Assembly (NCBI GenBank): GCA_002407855.1
Contig: DHPF01000006.1
Coordinates: 1-64,000 of the forward strand
Length of the DNA: 64,000 bases
Origin: Bacteroidales bacterium UBA5371
GTDB taxonomy: Bacteria; Bacteroidota; Bacteroidia; Bacteroidales; P3
Reading direction: 5' to 3'
Shown: positions 50,379-59,485 of the stretch, one piece after another
Layout: the number at the start of each line of letters is the position of its first letter
Position numbering within the stretch: the first letter of the stretch is position 1
The notes under the pieces: model-generated
Databases searched by the model: none
What the model saw: the letters and a program-made list of their open reading frames with translations, nothing else
What the model was told of the DNA's origin: nothing
Made by a program: the position numbers and the translations under genes

Positions 50379-53300
50379 ATGTCAGAAGAAAATAAAACAA
50401 TTAGATTAAGTAAGGTAGCAAAAGAATTAAACGTTGGGATATCAACATTAGTAGAGCATCTTGCCAAGAAGGGTAAAAAGATAGACAATAATCCTAATAC
50501 TAAAATTGACGACGAGCTTTATAATATTCTTGCTTCTGATTTTCAATCTGAGAGAAAGGTTAAGGAAGAGGCAAGCAAGTTAAATTTAGTTGCTCCTAAA
50601 ACTACTTCCACAATTGTTGAGGTTGAAGATGTTTTTGCAGAAGTTAAAACCGAAGAAAAATATGATGATCATTCCTCAGAGGAGATAATTATTAAGACTA
50701 ATACTATTGAGTTTTCTGAACCAAAGAAAGCAGAAGAGATTGTTGAGGTTGTTTCCAAAAAAGAGAAGACTAAAAAAGAAACGAAGTCCGATATAGAAGA
50801 AGTAAAGCAAGAAAAGCCAAAACCAACAACTAAGGTAAAACCACAAAAAGCAAAAGAGGAGGTAAAACAGGAAAAAGCTCCTGAAAATAAGGAAAAAGAA
50901 GAAAAGAATGATACCCTTCCATTCAATATTGTTGGAAAAATAGATCTTAGTGCAATCAATTCTAAAACTAAACCAACAAGGAAGTCCAAGGAAACTCTTG
51001 AAAAGGAAAAACAAGAGAAAAGAAAGATAGAACAATCAAAAAAGAAAGAACAACAAAAAGCAATATCTACAACAACAAAAGCTACAGATCCTAAAAAAGA
51101 AGTAGTATCCAAGAAGAAAGAAACTCCAAAAAAAGAAAAGCCATTAGCTAAAAAAGTAGAAGTTGTAGAAGACAAACCTATTGTAGAAGAGAAGCCAATT
51201 GTAGAAGAAGTTAAAGAAGTTTTAGAAGAGAAAAAAGACAACTTTATTCAAACAGAATATGTGGTACTTTCAGGACCTAAGGTATTAGAAGAGAAAATAG
51301 ACCTTACTCAATTTAATAAACCCAAAAAACAAATTGTTACAGCTGCACAACAAAAGGCAGAAGGAACAAGCTTAGAACAGAAAAATAAGAAAAAACGCAA
51401 AAGAATAAAACAAACTCCAACTCAAACTAAACCTTCAGGGCAAGGACAAACACAACCTACATCACCAGATAGTACGAAAGCTAAACCAAAAAGAGATGAT
51501 AGGAAGTCAAAGTTTAGTAAACAGAAGAAAGAGTTAAAGAAGGTTGAGATAAATAGTGAAGAAATAGAAAAACAAATTAAAGAAACTCTTGCACGTTTAT
51601 CTTCAACTGGCAAATCAAAAGCATCAAAATATAGGAGAGAGAAAAGACAAACTATTTCTCAACAACACCAACAAGAATTTGAACAAGAATTAGAAAATCA
51701 AAAGATATTAAAGGTAACTGAGTTTGTAACAGCAAACGAATTGGCAACAATGATGGATATTCCTGTTACAAAAATTATCTCATCTTGTATGTCCTTAGGA
51801 ATGTTTGTTTCTATTAATCAACGTTTGGATGCAGAAGCAATTCAATTAATTTCAGAAGAATTTGGATTTACAACAGAGTTTGTTAGTGCAGATGTAGTTG
51901 AAGCATTAGAAGAAACAGAAGAAATAGATAGTGAAGAAGATTTAATTACAAGGTCTCCAATTGTTACAGTAATGGGACACGTTGACCATGGTAAAACCTC
52001 TTTGCTTGACTATATAAGAAAAGCTAATGTTATTGCAGGTGAAGCAGGAGGAATAACCCAACATATTGGAGCTTACGAAGTAAAATTGGGTGATGGAAAG
52101 AAAATAACATTTTTAGACACTCCTGGCCACGAAGCTTTCACTGCAATGCGTGCCAGAGGAGCAAAGATAACAGATATTGCAATTATTGTAATTGCCTGTG
52201 ATGATAGAGTGATGCCTCAAACCATAGAAGCTATCAATCACGCACAAGCCGCAGGAGTTCCAATAATATTCGCTTTAAACAAAATAGATAATCCTAACTC
52301 CGACCCAGAGAAGATAAAAACCGAATTAGCTAATATGAATATATTGGTAGAAGAATGGGGAGGTAAGTATCAAAGTCAAGAAATATCAGCTAAGAAAGGT
52401 ATCAATATAGATGCTTTATTAGAAAAAGTACTTTTGGAAGCAGAGATTTTAGAGCTGAAAGGTAATCCCAATAAGAGGGCAAAAGGAACGGTTATAGAAT
52501 CTTCTTTGGATAAAGGAAGAGGTTATGTTGCTAAGCTTTTAATTCAAGATGGCTCAATGAAACAAGGAGATTTTGTTTTGGCAGGTTCCACCTTTGGTAG
52601 AGTAAAAGCAATGTATAATGAAAGAAACCAAATGATAAAAGAAGCAGGTCCATCAGCTCCTGTGCTTCTTTTAGGACTTAATGGAGCACCACAAGCAGGC
52701 GATAATTTTAATGTCATGGCAACCGAAAAAGAAGCCAAAGAGTTAGCAACACGTCGTACTCAGCTCCAAAGAGAACAAGGTTTAAGGACACAAAAGCATA
52801 TAACACTTGATGAAATAGGTAGAAGAATTGCAATAGGAGACTTTAAACAACTTGATATAATTGTTAAAGGAGATGTTGATGGTTCAGTTGAAGCATTATC
52901 AGATTCATTATTAAAATTATCAACCCCAGAAGTACAAGTAAACGTTATACATAAATCAGTAGGACAAATTACAGAGTCAGACGTGCTTTTAGCAACAGCT
53001 TCCAATGCAATTATTATAGGTTTCCAAGTTCGTCCATCCTTAGGAGCAAGAAAGCTTGCAGAAACAGAGCAGATAGATATTAGACTTTATTCAATTATTT
53101 ACACAGCCATCAATGAAATTAAAGACGCAATAGAAGGCATGCTTTCACCAGAAATAGAAGAAAAAATTGTTGCCAACTTAGAAATTAAAGAGATATTTAA
53201 AATAACTAAGGTAGGAACAATTGCAGGCTGCGTATGTGTGGATGGAAAGATAAATCGTAATACAAAGGTTCGTATCATTAGAGATGGTATTGTAATTTAC

Positions 53301-53456
53301 ACAGGAAAGTTAGCATCGTTAAAGCGTTTTAAAGACGAAGTCAAAGAAGTTGTTATTGGACAAGATTGCGGATTGAATATAGAAAACTTCAACGATATAA
53401 AAGTTGGGGACATTGTTGAAGGTTACGATGAAATAGAAGTAAAGAGAAAACTATAA
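50379..53456 (+). CDS. infB: Translation initiation factor IF-2
   Basis: 1025-residue GTPase that brings initiator tRNA to the 30S subunit. Residues about 6-33 (RLSKVAKELNVGISTLVEHLAKKG) form the small N-terminal domain. About residues 60-430 are low-complexity Lys/Glu/Thr/Pro-rich linker. A second IF2_N-like helical domain (TEFVTANELATMMDIPVTKIIS) precedes the G domain, with G1 GHVDHGKTS near 531, DTPGHEAF and NKID. The beta-barrel domains II-IV complete it. The repetitive linker produces long spurious frames on the opposite strand. Confidence 0.98.
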   Translation: MSEENKTIRLSKVAKELNVGISTLVEHLAKKGKKIDNNPNTKIDDELYNILASDFQSERKVKEEASKLNLVAPKTTSTIVEVEDVFAEVKTEEKYDDHSSEEIIIKTNTIEFSEPKKAEEIVEVVSKKEKTKKETKSDIEEVKQEKPKPTTKVKPQKAKEEVKQEKAPENKEKEEKNDTLPFNIVGKIDLSAINSKTKPTRKSKETLEKEKQEKRKIEQSKKKEQQKAISTTTKATDPKKEVVSKKKETPKKEKPLAKKVEVVEDKPIVEEKPIVEEVKEVLEEKKDNFIQTEYVVLSGPKVLEEKIDLTQFNKPKKQIVTAAQQKAEGTSLEQKNKKKRKRIKQTPTQTKPSGQGQTQPTSPDSTKAKPKRDDRKSKFSKQKKELKKVEINSEEIEKQIKETLARLSSTGKSKASKYRREKRQTISQQHQQEFEQELENQKILKVTEFVTANELATMMDIPVTKIISSCMSLGMFVSINQRLDAEAIQLISEEFGFTTEFVSADVVEALEETEEIDSEEDLITRSPIVTVMGHVDHGKTSLLDYIRKANVIAGEAGGITQHIGAYEVKLGDGKKITFLDTPGHEAFTAMRARGAKITDIAIIVIACDDRVMPQTIEAINHAQAAGVPIIFALNKIDNPNSDPEKIKTELANMNILVEEWGGKYQSQEISAKKGINIDALLEKVLLEAEILELKGNPNKRAKGTVIESSLDKGRGYVAKLLIQDGSMKQGDFVLAGSTFGRVKAMYNERNQMIKEAGPSAPVLLLGLNGAPQAGDNFNVMATEKEAKELATRRTQLQREQGLRTQKHITLDEIGRRIAIGDFKQLDIIVKGDVDGSVEALSDSLLKLSTPEVQVNVIHKSVGQITESDVLLATASNAIIIGFQVRPSLGARKLAETEQIDIRLYSIIYTAINEIKDAIEGMLSPEIEEKIVANLEIKEIFKITKVGTIAGCVCVDGKINRNTKVRIIRDGIVIYTGKLASLKRFKDEVKEVVIGQDCGLNIENFNDIKVGDIVEGYDEIEVKRKL

Positions 53457-53478
53457 AAACTTTAAAATAATAAGTTCT

Positions 53479-53550
53479 GCCCCTGTAGTTCAACGGATAG
53501 AACGGAAGTTTCCTAAACTTTAAATAGCAGTTCGATTCTGCTCGGGGGTA
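53479..53550 (+). tRNA. tRNA-Arg (anticodon CCU, codon AGG)
   Basis: A 72-nt cloverleaf can be drawn. The acceptor GCCCCTG/CGGGGGT has two G-U pairs, with discriminator A. The D arm is GTTC/GAAC, the anticodon stem GAAGT/ACTTT with loop TTCCTAA, and the T arm AGCAG/CTGCT with loop TTCGATT. CCA is not encoded. It lies 22 bases after infB and 22 before the Wzz-like gene, so it may be cut from the infB transcript. Confidence 0.95.
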
Positions 53551-53572
53551 CTAAATTAAAACCATAACTCTT

Positions 53573-54598
53573 ATGAATGGAAATAATTCAAATAACGAAT
53601 TTACAATGAAGAGCTCTATTAGCTTTGTTTTAAAACATAAAATTATTCTGATAATAACTTTTTTTGCAAGTGCAATAGTTATTGGATTTATATCTTTATT
53701 ACTACCGAACTACTATAAATCGCAAGTTACTATTATGCCAGCAGAAACAAATGCTGTTTCAAAGGCTGTCCTCTCACAAATGGATAATTACGATGCATTG
53801 GGATATGGCAAAGAAAAAAATGCAGAACACCTTTTGGAACTCCTCAATTCCAGCACAATTCTTTCAAAAACAATAATTAAGTTTAATCTCGCAGAGCATT
53901 ATGGAATAGATGTAGATAATCCTCAAACTAAAAGTGATAAGCTTAGTCAAAAACTCTCAACTAACATTAAAATAAAAAGAACAGAAAACTTAGGAGTAAA
54001 ACTAACAGTTTGGGATACCGATCCATTTTATGCTGCAAACATTGCCAATTTTATGGTTTCTGAGATGCAGACACTAAGAAACGACATTAAAAAAGCTAAG
54101 ATGGATTCTTTGCTTAGTGCCCTTACGGTTTCCAGACAAAAACTTAAAGCAGATATAGACTCCTTAGCTAAGGAATTTGCTGATTTATCGATGCAACATA
54201 AGATTTTTGATCCAGACAAGATGTCAGATAGAATGAGCCAAGAATTAGCTAAACAAATAGCATCAGGAAATCAGGGAGCAATTTCAAGATTAGAAAACAA
54301 AATATCTGAAATTGGGCAATATGGTCCAAATATAATTGCTTTGAAAGTCCTATTAGAAAGAAAGACAGAAACTCTTAAAATTTGGGATGAAAAACTCGAA
54401 CAAGTCAGAGTTGATGCACAAAGCAATATTCCAACAGATTTCATTATCGACTCAGCGTATGCTTCTGAGCTAAAAGACAAGCCAAAACGCTCAGTTATAG
54501 CATTAGTTGGAGGAATTTGTTGCACCCTTTTGGCAATATTTGTTTTAATACTTAGAGACAAAAAAACATCTGCCAAGAAAGAAGATGCAAATTCTTAA
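53573..54598 (+). CDS. Wzz-like polysaccharide chain-length protein
   Basis: 341-residue inner-membrane polysaccharide co-polymerase. It has TM1 at about residues 20-42 (HKIILIITFFASAIVIGFISLLL) and a periplasmic alpha-helical domain with the Wzz N-motif (YYKSQVTIMPAETNA) and coiled-coil segments. TM2 near 305-327 (RSVIALVGGICCTLLAIFVLIL) is followed by a short basic cytoplasmic tail, without a tyrosine kinase domain. It overlaps the O-antigen ligase gene by 14 bases, fitting a role in O-antigen or capsule chain-length control. Confidence 0.88.
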   Translation: MNGNNSNNEFTMKSSISFVLKHKIILIITFFASAIVIGFISLLLPNYYKSQVTIMPAETNAVSKAVLSQMDNYDALGYGKEKNAEHLLELLNSSTILSKTIIKFNLAEHYGIDVDNPQTKSDKLSQKLSTNIKIKRTENLGVKLTVWDTDPFYAANIANFMVSEMQTLRNDIKKAKMDSLLSALTVSRQKLKADIDSLAKEFADLSMQHKIFDPDKMSDRMSQELAKQIASGNQGAISRLENKISEIGQYGPNIIALKVLLERKTETLKIWDEKLEQVRVDAQSNIPTDFIIDSAYASELKDKPKRSVIALVGGICCTLLAIFVLILRDKKTSAKKEDANS

Positions 54599-56084
54599 TA
54601 AAATATTATCTTATCTCAAAAAACTACTTTCTCCAATTTCTTTATTGTGGGGGAAAATTAATGATAAAGCACAAACAAGCATTATTATATTTACCCTTTG
54701 TGTATTATTCATAGCAATAGGCTATTCCTATATTGAATACGAATACTATGCTTATGCCTTTATTCCAATTGTACTTTTAGCCCTGCTTATTTATTACTAT
54801 AAATTAGATAAAGTTCTTTATCTCATAGCACTTCTTACTCCGTTATCTATTAATATGCTTGTGAATGAAAACACAGTAATGACTCTCCCAACCGAACCCC
54901 TTCTAATTTTATTCACCCTTGCTTTTGTCCTGAAAACACTGATTGACGAGAGCTATGACTTCCGTATCCTTAAACACCCAATAACACTTGCTATTTTTTT
55001 CTATTTGTTTTGGATGCTTATAACCTCTTTAACAAGTGTAAGACCAATGGTCTCAATAAAGTATTTTGTATCAAAAATATTGTATATAATACCTTTCTTT
55101 TTAGCAACAATACCTTTGTTTGCCAAGTTTAAGAATATCAAAACAATGTACTTATCATACGCTGTGGCATTAGTAGTAGTAGTGATGTACGCCTCAATAG
55201 GATTTGCCCTTAAAGGATTTGAATTTGACTACTCTTTCTATATAATGCAACCCTTCTACAACGACCACACAGCCTATGGAGCCATACTTGCAATGTTTCT
55301 AACAATGACCTCTTATTTCCTGCTTTCCAAAACAACAACAATTAAAGGGAAACTCTTCTATTTTACCCTCTTTGCAATATTCCTTATGGGTTTAATTCTT
55401 TCCTATTCAAGAGCAGCATGGCTTAGCGTATTACCAGCAATAGGAATATATTTAATCCTCAAATTTAAAATCAAATTCAAACTAATCCTTACAATACTAA
55501 TAACAGGACTATTTCTCTTTTTTGCCTTTCAAACCTCCATACTCCAAATACTTGAAAAAAACTCTCAAGACTCCTCAGGCAACATAGCCGAGCATATAAG
55601 CTCAATATCCAACATAAGTACCGATGCCTCCAATGTAGAAAGGCTTAACCGTTGGTTTTGTGCTTTTAGAATGTTTGAAGAAAAGCCTTTCTTTGGATGG
55701 GGCCCCGGTACCTACCAATTTGAATACGCTGGCTACCAAAAGTCATATCAACTCTCAACCATAAGCACGAATGCCGGAATATTAGGAAATGCCCATAGCG
55801 AATACTTTGGAGCATTGGCAGATAGTGGAGTCTTCGGAATGCTATCAGTTATTATTCTTTTTAGTGTTGTAATTTACACGGGCATAAAAGTATATAAAAG
55901 AGCACAAGATAAAACAGAAGGCAAATTAGCAATATTTATAACAATGTCGCTTGTAACCTACTACACACATGGTATATTAAATAACTTCTTAGATACCGAT
56001 AAACTCTCGGTTCCTTTTTGGTTTTTTACCGCAGCCATAGTTGCCTTAGACCTTTACACCAAAAAGAAAGAGAAAATTCAATAA
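54585..56084 (+). CDS. O-antigen ligase family (Wzy_C) membrane protein
   Basis: 499 residues with about 11-12 TM helices. The large periplasmic loop has the Wzy_C/WaaL-type motif RWFCAFRMFEEKPFFGWGPGTYQFEY and the downstream NAHSEYFGALADSGVFGMLSVI, whose His is the usual conserved catalytic-region residue. It could be a WaaL ligase joining O-antigen to lipid A core or a Wzy-type polymerase; sequence alone does not decide. It is translationally coupled to the Wzz-like gene. Confidence 0.88.
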   Translation: MQILNKILSYLKKLLSPISLLWGKINDKAQTSIIIFTLCVLFIAIGYSYIEYEYYAYAFIPIVLLALLIYYYKLDKVLYLIALLTPLSINMLVNENTVMTLPTEPLLILFTLAFVLKTLIDESYDFRILKHPITLAIFFYLFWMLITSLTSVRPMVSIKYFVSKILYIIPFFLATIPLFAKFKNIKTMYLSYAVALVVVVMYASIGFALKGFEFDYSFYIMQPFYNDHTAYGAILAMFLTMTSYFLLSKTTTIKGKLFYFTLFAIFLMGLILSYSRAAWLSVLPAIGIYLILKFKIKFKLILTILITGLFLFFAFQTSILQILEKNSQDSSGNIAEHISSISNISTDASNVERLNRWFCAFRMFEEKPFFGWGPGTYQFEYAGYQKSYQLSTISTNAGILGNAHSEYFGALADSGVFGMLSVIILFSVVIYTGIKVYKRAQDKTEGKLAIFITMSLVTYYTHGILNNFLDTDKLSVPFWFFTAAIVALDLYTKKKEKIQ

Positions 56085-56133
56085 TATATTTCTTAGCTTA
56101 GATTTTAGTTTAGAGTATATCAATACACCTTCA

Positions 56134-56225
56134 ACCAAATCAGAAGATAATTTTCTGTCTTCTGAAGATAATTTATTAGAATCAAGTTTCAGTAAAATAT
56201 AATCAAGTCTTTTTTCAATTAAGTT
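56134..56225 (+). repeat. 21-bp phased intergenic array H
   Basis: Four units at 21-bp spacing with the core TC at 56140, 56161, 56182 and 56203. The best begins AGAATCAAGTTTCAG. The heptad frame runs open from the end of the ligase gene through about three units, then meets TAA. It lies downstream of the ligase gene. Confidence 0.75.
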
Positions 56226-56244
56226 AAGTTTTTTTGAAAAAAGA

Positions 56245-56275
56245 TTGCTTTCTGGATTAAAATATTATACATTTG
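56245..56275 (+). promoter_or_regulatory. Promoter of the frameshifted T9SS cargo gene
   Basis: TTG (56245-56247), 20 bp, TACATTTG (56268-56275) followed by CA, 25 bases before the ATG. The promoter is intact although the gene is broken. Confidence 0.75.
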
Positions 56276-56300
56276 CAAGATTAAATTAAAAACTATTTAT

Positions 56301-57750
56301 ATGAAAAAGTTATTATTTGTTTACCTTTTATGTTTTGCCACTTTCACTTCTAAGGCACAAACTTTTAATCAAACATATTTAAGTGATAGTGTTCAGATAA
56401 AAGAGTTAAGTAATAAGCAAGGGCGAAATTATAAAATAATAAATTATGATAACGATAATTATTGGTCAAAGGCAGCTAATAATTATTTTGTTAATTATAA
56501 TGATTCTTTAGAGATGATGAATGTTCTTGAAATAAATAATAGAGATTATGCATTTAAATTTGGGAATAAGCTATATCTTTTAAATACTGCTTTTCATTAT
56601 GATTATGATACAAGCTTTAATCAAATATTTATTACCGATTCAATCTCATTTATATATTATGATATTGTGAATAGGACTGAGTCTTATGTCAATATAGATG
56701 ATAGTTTTATTTACTTGAATAATCGTTATCTATTTTTTGAACAATCAAAAGAGATTGCAATTGTTTCAACTCCTCGTATAGAAATGATGGATGAGAATAG
56801 TGTATTGAACTCAAATTCTTTTAAAATAACAATATTGGATACTCTTGGGAATGTTTTGAGGTATAATAAGATTGACAAGCGATTACATCAGTTTTCATTT
56901 GAAGAACAAGGAGATAATATTTTAATTAGTGGAGTGGCTTATGGGACTAATACAACACAATTAGAGTATAAATTATATTATATCAATAAAAACTCATTGG
57001 AGTTAGTAGATAGTATTAATGTAGATAAAGACTATATGTATATTAAAGCCATTAATGATTCAATAATTTGTGGGATTAATGGTATATATGGTGTTAATAT
57101 TGATATATAACACGAGAGATAAAACTGTTATTAATAATTATTACAATATTAATTCTTCTATGATTCATTGGATTAATGCAGAGCTTTATCATAATTTGAT
57201 GATAGATTTTGTTAATGAGGATTCAATATTTTTTGTTTATCAACTTATAGATGCTAATCCATATAATTATGCTTCTAATGGAATAGAGATATTTAACTTT
57301 AAGATAGATGGCAGTTTAAATTATAGATATACTTTTAATGATTATCAACCCAATCTTCGTAGAGAGATAAATGGGGTTACTGCAACAAGAGATGGAGGAG
57401 TAATTGTTGATGTATCTTCAACAATTAATTATGATATCTCTAATTCTTGGCTACTTAGATACTCTCATAATGGGAATTTAGACTTATTGAATATTGAAAC
57501 AAAAGAGAAAGAAACAATAAATCTTTATCCTAACCCTGCAAAGAATTATGTTTGTGTTGATATTGAAGCGACAAACTTCTCAAAGGCAGAAATTGAGCTT
57601 TTTGATATGCAAGGCAAGTTGGTTAAGAGAGCAAAGCTAAGTGCTATGCAAGGCAATAGGGTTGATGTTTCAAATCTTAATGCAGGGGCTTATACTTATA
57701 ATATATCTCTAAACGGCAAAACCATTAGTGGAAAGGTAATTATCCAATAA
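56301..57750 (+). pseudogene. T9SS cargo protein gene split by a frameshift
   Basis: The first frame (56301-57110, 269 residues) has a signal peptide (KKLLFVYLLCFATFTSKAQ) and stops at TAA. The second (to 57750) continues the similarity in another frame and ends in a type A T9SS C-terminal sorting domain (LYPNPAKNYVCVDIEATNFSKAEIELFDMQGKLVK...). The intact neighbour at 57908-59401 has the same layout unbroken. The break falls in an alternating AT run (57103-57109); restoring two bases would rejoin the frames in front of IYNT. It could be real decay, phase variation or a sequencing slip. Without the sorting domain the first product would stay periplasmic. Confidence 0.85.
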
Positions 57751-57848
57751 TAATATCCATTCTTTTATCCTCAAAGCATTAGATACTTTAAATTAGCTTA
57801 ACTTTTTTCAATATTTTTTTGATAGTCATTAAAATAAGCCTTGTTTAT

Positions 57849-57880
57849 TTTGAGATATCAAAGACTTTTGTATAACTTTG
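57849..57880 (+). promoter_or_regulatory. Promoter of the intact T9SS cargo gene
   Basis: TTTG (57849-57852), 20 bp, TAACTTTG (57873-57880) followed by CA, 27 bases before the ATG at 57908. Confidence 0.8.
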
Positions 57881-57907
57881 CACCTATCAAATCAAAATAT
57901 TTTTATT

Positions 57908-59401
57908 ATGAAAAAGTTATTATTCCTTATACTTACGTGTTTTGCTGTAAGTGCAAATGCACAAACCTATACAGAAATTTACCGAAATGATAAATTTAAA
58001 GCAAATGAATTTACTGGGGATATGCCAGAAATTTCTTTAATAAATAATTATGATGACGATACTATTTGGGTATCATATTTTGACCAAACCCTTGAAAATT
58101 CTAAAATTATATCGTTAGATAAAGATTTGAATATTATTTCAAGCACAATGATAAATTACCCACCAATTGTATTAAAATCTCTTGAAAATAAAATTAATGA
58201 TAAATTTTATCGTATAAGTTTTTTACATGATGATACATTAAAATTTAGATGTTTTGATAGAAACGGAAATAATATAATTGATAAAGATTTATGGGTTAAA
58301 AACAATGGAGATTCTCTATGGATTAACCGGAACAGTTCTGTAAGCATTAGTTATAGGAAATTGACCAATAATAAATTTTTAATTGTTACACAAACTAAAT
58401 ACCCTTCCAGTGAAGGTGCGGATGCACTTAAATTCATTCTTATTGATACATTAGGAAATATATTGAATTCAAAAATTTACTCTCTTAAAGCAAGAGGAAT
58501 ACCATTTCGTATTTGTGAAGTAGGAGAACATTTGCTTTTAGAAAAAGTTGCAAATTTACCAGAATATCTTGATGGTTATTTTAATTATGATGGTATTTCA
58601 TATATTAATAAGGAAACCTTAGAAATTGAAGATAGTATTCCAAGAGGTCCATTTTTTGATACTATATCTACAGGTATAGTTATTAGTAATCTTCCCATTA
58701 GCATAATAGCAATAAATGATACAACTTTTGCAGGTCTAATCGAACTTATAGGTAAAGTAAAAATTAATATATATAATAAAAATACCAAAGAAATTATTAG
58801 TACAATTATTCCTCCTTATAATATAACAAATGAAGTTGATATACAAAATAATGAAGATTTTAGCAAAGATAGATTTGTATTTAATAACACCGATTCCATT
58901 TATACTCACTATGTAGATAATGGCTTGACATTATTAAATTTTAGTTCAATAGGTAATATTAATTTTCAATACAAACTTACATTTCCAAGTGATTATATAA
59001 AAGATAATTATGTTAGAGGGATGAAGATTACAGATGATGGAGAGGTTATTATGGCAACAACTGGTTATATTTTTTCACCTTATAATGTAACAGCATGGCT
59101 AATAAAGTTTAATCCAAAAGGTTTAATAGGCTTAACTAATATTGAAACAGGAGAGAAAGAACAAATAAAGGTTTATCCTAATCCTGCAAGGGATTATGTC
59201 TATGTTGATATTGAAGCGACAAACTTCTCAAAGGCAGAAATTGAGCTTTTTGATATGCAAGGCAAGTTGGTTAAGAAAGCAAAACTAAGTGCTAAGCATG
59301 GAAATAGGGTTGATGTCTCAAATCTTAATGCAGGAGCTTATACTTATAATGTATCTCTTAACGGCAAAACCATTAGTGGAAAGGTTATTGTTGGGAAGTA
59401 G
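57908..59401 (+). CDS. T9SS-secreted surface protein with C-terminal sorting domain
   Basis: 497 residues from the ATG at 57908; an upstream in-frame codon at 57878 lies in the promoter and is rejected. It has a signal peptide (KKLLFLILTCFAVSANAQ), a long beta-rich body without recognised catalytic motifs that looks like a propeller-type repeat of aspartate-rich strands, and a final about 75-residue type A sorting domain (VYPNPARDYVYVDIEATNFSKAEIELF, LNAGAYTYNVSLNGKTISGKVIVGK). It should be exported by Sec, then by T9SS. It is paralogous to the frameshifted gene before it, with a 74-bp stretch of identical DNA in the sorting domain. Confidence 0.88.
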   Translation: MKKLLFLILTCFAVSANAQTYTEIYRNDKFKANEFTGDMPEISLINNYDDDTIWVSYFDQTLENSKIISLDKDLNIISSTMINYPPIVLKSLENKINDKFYRISFLHDDTLKFRCFDRNGNNIIDKDLWVKNNGDSLWINRNSSVSISYRKLTNNKFLIVTQTKYPSSEGADALKFILIDTLGNILNSKIYSLKARGIPFRICEVGEHLLLEKVANLPEYLDGYFNYDGISYINKETLEIEDSIPRGPFFDTISTGIVISNLPISIIAINDTTFAGLIELIGKVKINIYNKNTKEIISTIIPPYNITNEVDIQNNEDFSKDRFVFNNTDSIYTHYVDNGLTLLNFSSIGNINFQYKLTFPSDYIKDNYVRGMKITDDGEVIMATTGYIFSPYNVTAWLIKFNPKGLIGLTNIETGEKEQIKVYPNPARDYVYVDIEATNFSKAEIELFDMQGKLVKKAKLSAKHGNRVDVSNLNAGAYTYNVSLNGKTISGKVIVGK

Positions 59402-59457
59402 AAAAGTATATGCTTTAATTTCTTAGAGTTTATTGGATATAATTAGAGAAGTTTTAT

Positions 59458-59465
59458 TACTTTTG
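59458..59465 (+). promoter_or_regulatory. Promoter -7 element of the HEYGH protein gene
   Basis: TACTTTTG followed by CC, about 20 bases before a TTG start codon that has AGGAG just upstream. Confidence 0.55.
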
Positions 59466-59485
59466 CCAAAACAAAAAGAGGAGCT

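Noticed and set aside
50669..51241. 190-codon minus-strand frame inside infB
   Set aside because: It is the complement of the Lys/Glu-rich repetitive linker and gives a low-complexity Ser/Phe-rich product; infB is certain on the other strand.
36..56225. The 21-bp arrays as CRISPR
   Set aside because: Units are contiguous and degenerate with no unique spacers between conserved repeats, and no cas genes are present.
57070..57750. Independent gene starting at 57070
   Set aside because: It lacks a signal peptide and promoter, and its sequence continues the preceding frame when compared with the intact paralogue, so it is treated as the second half of one broken gene.
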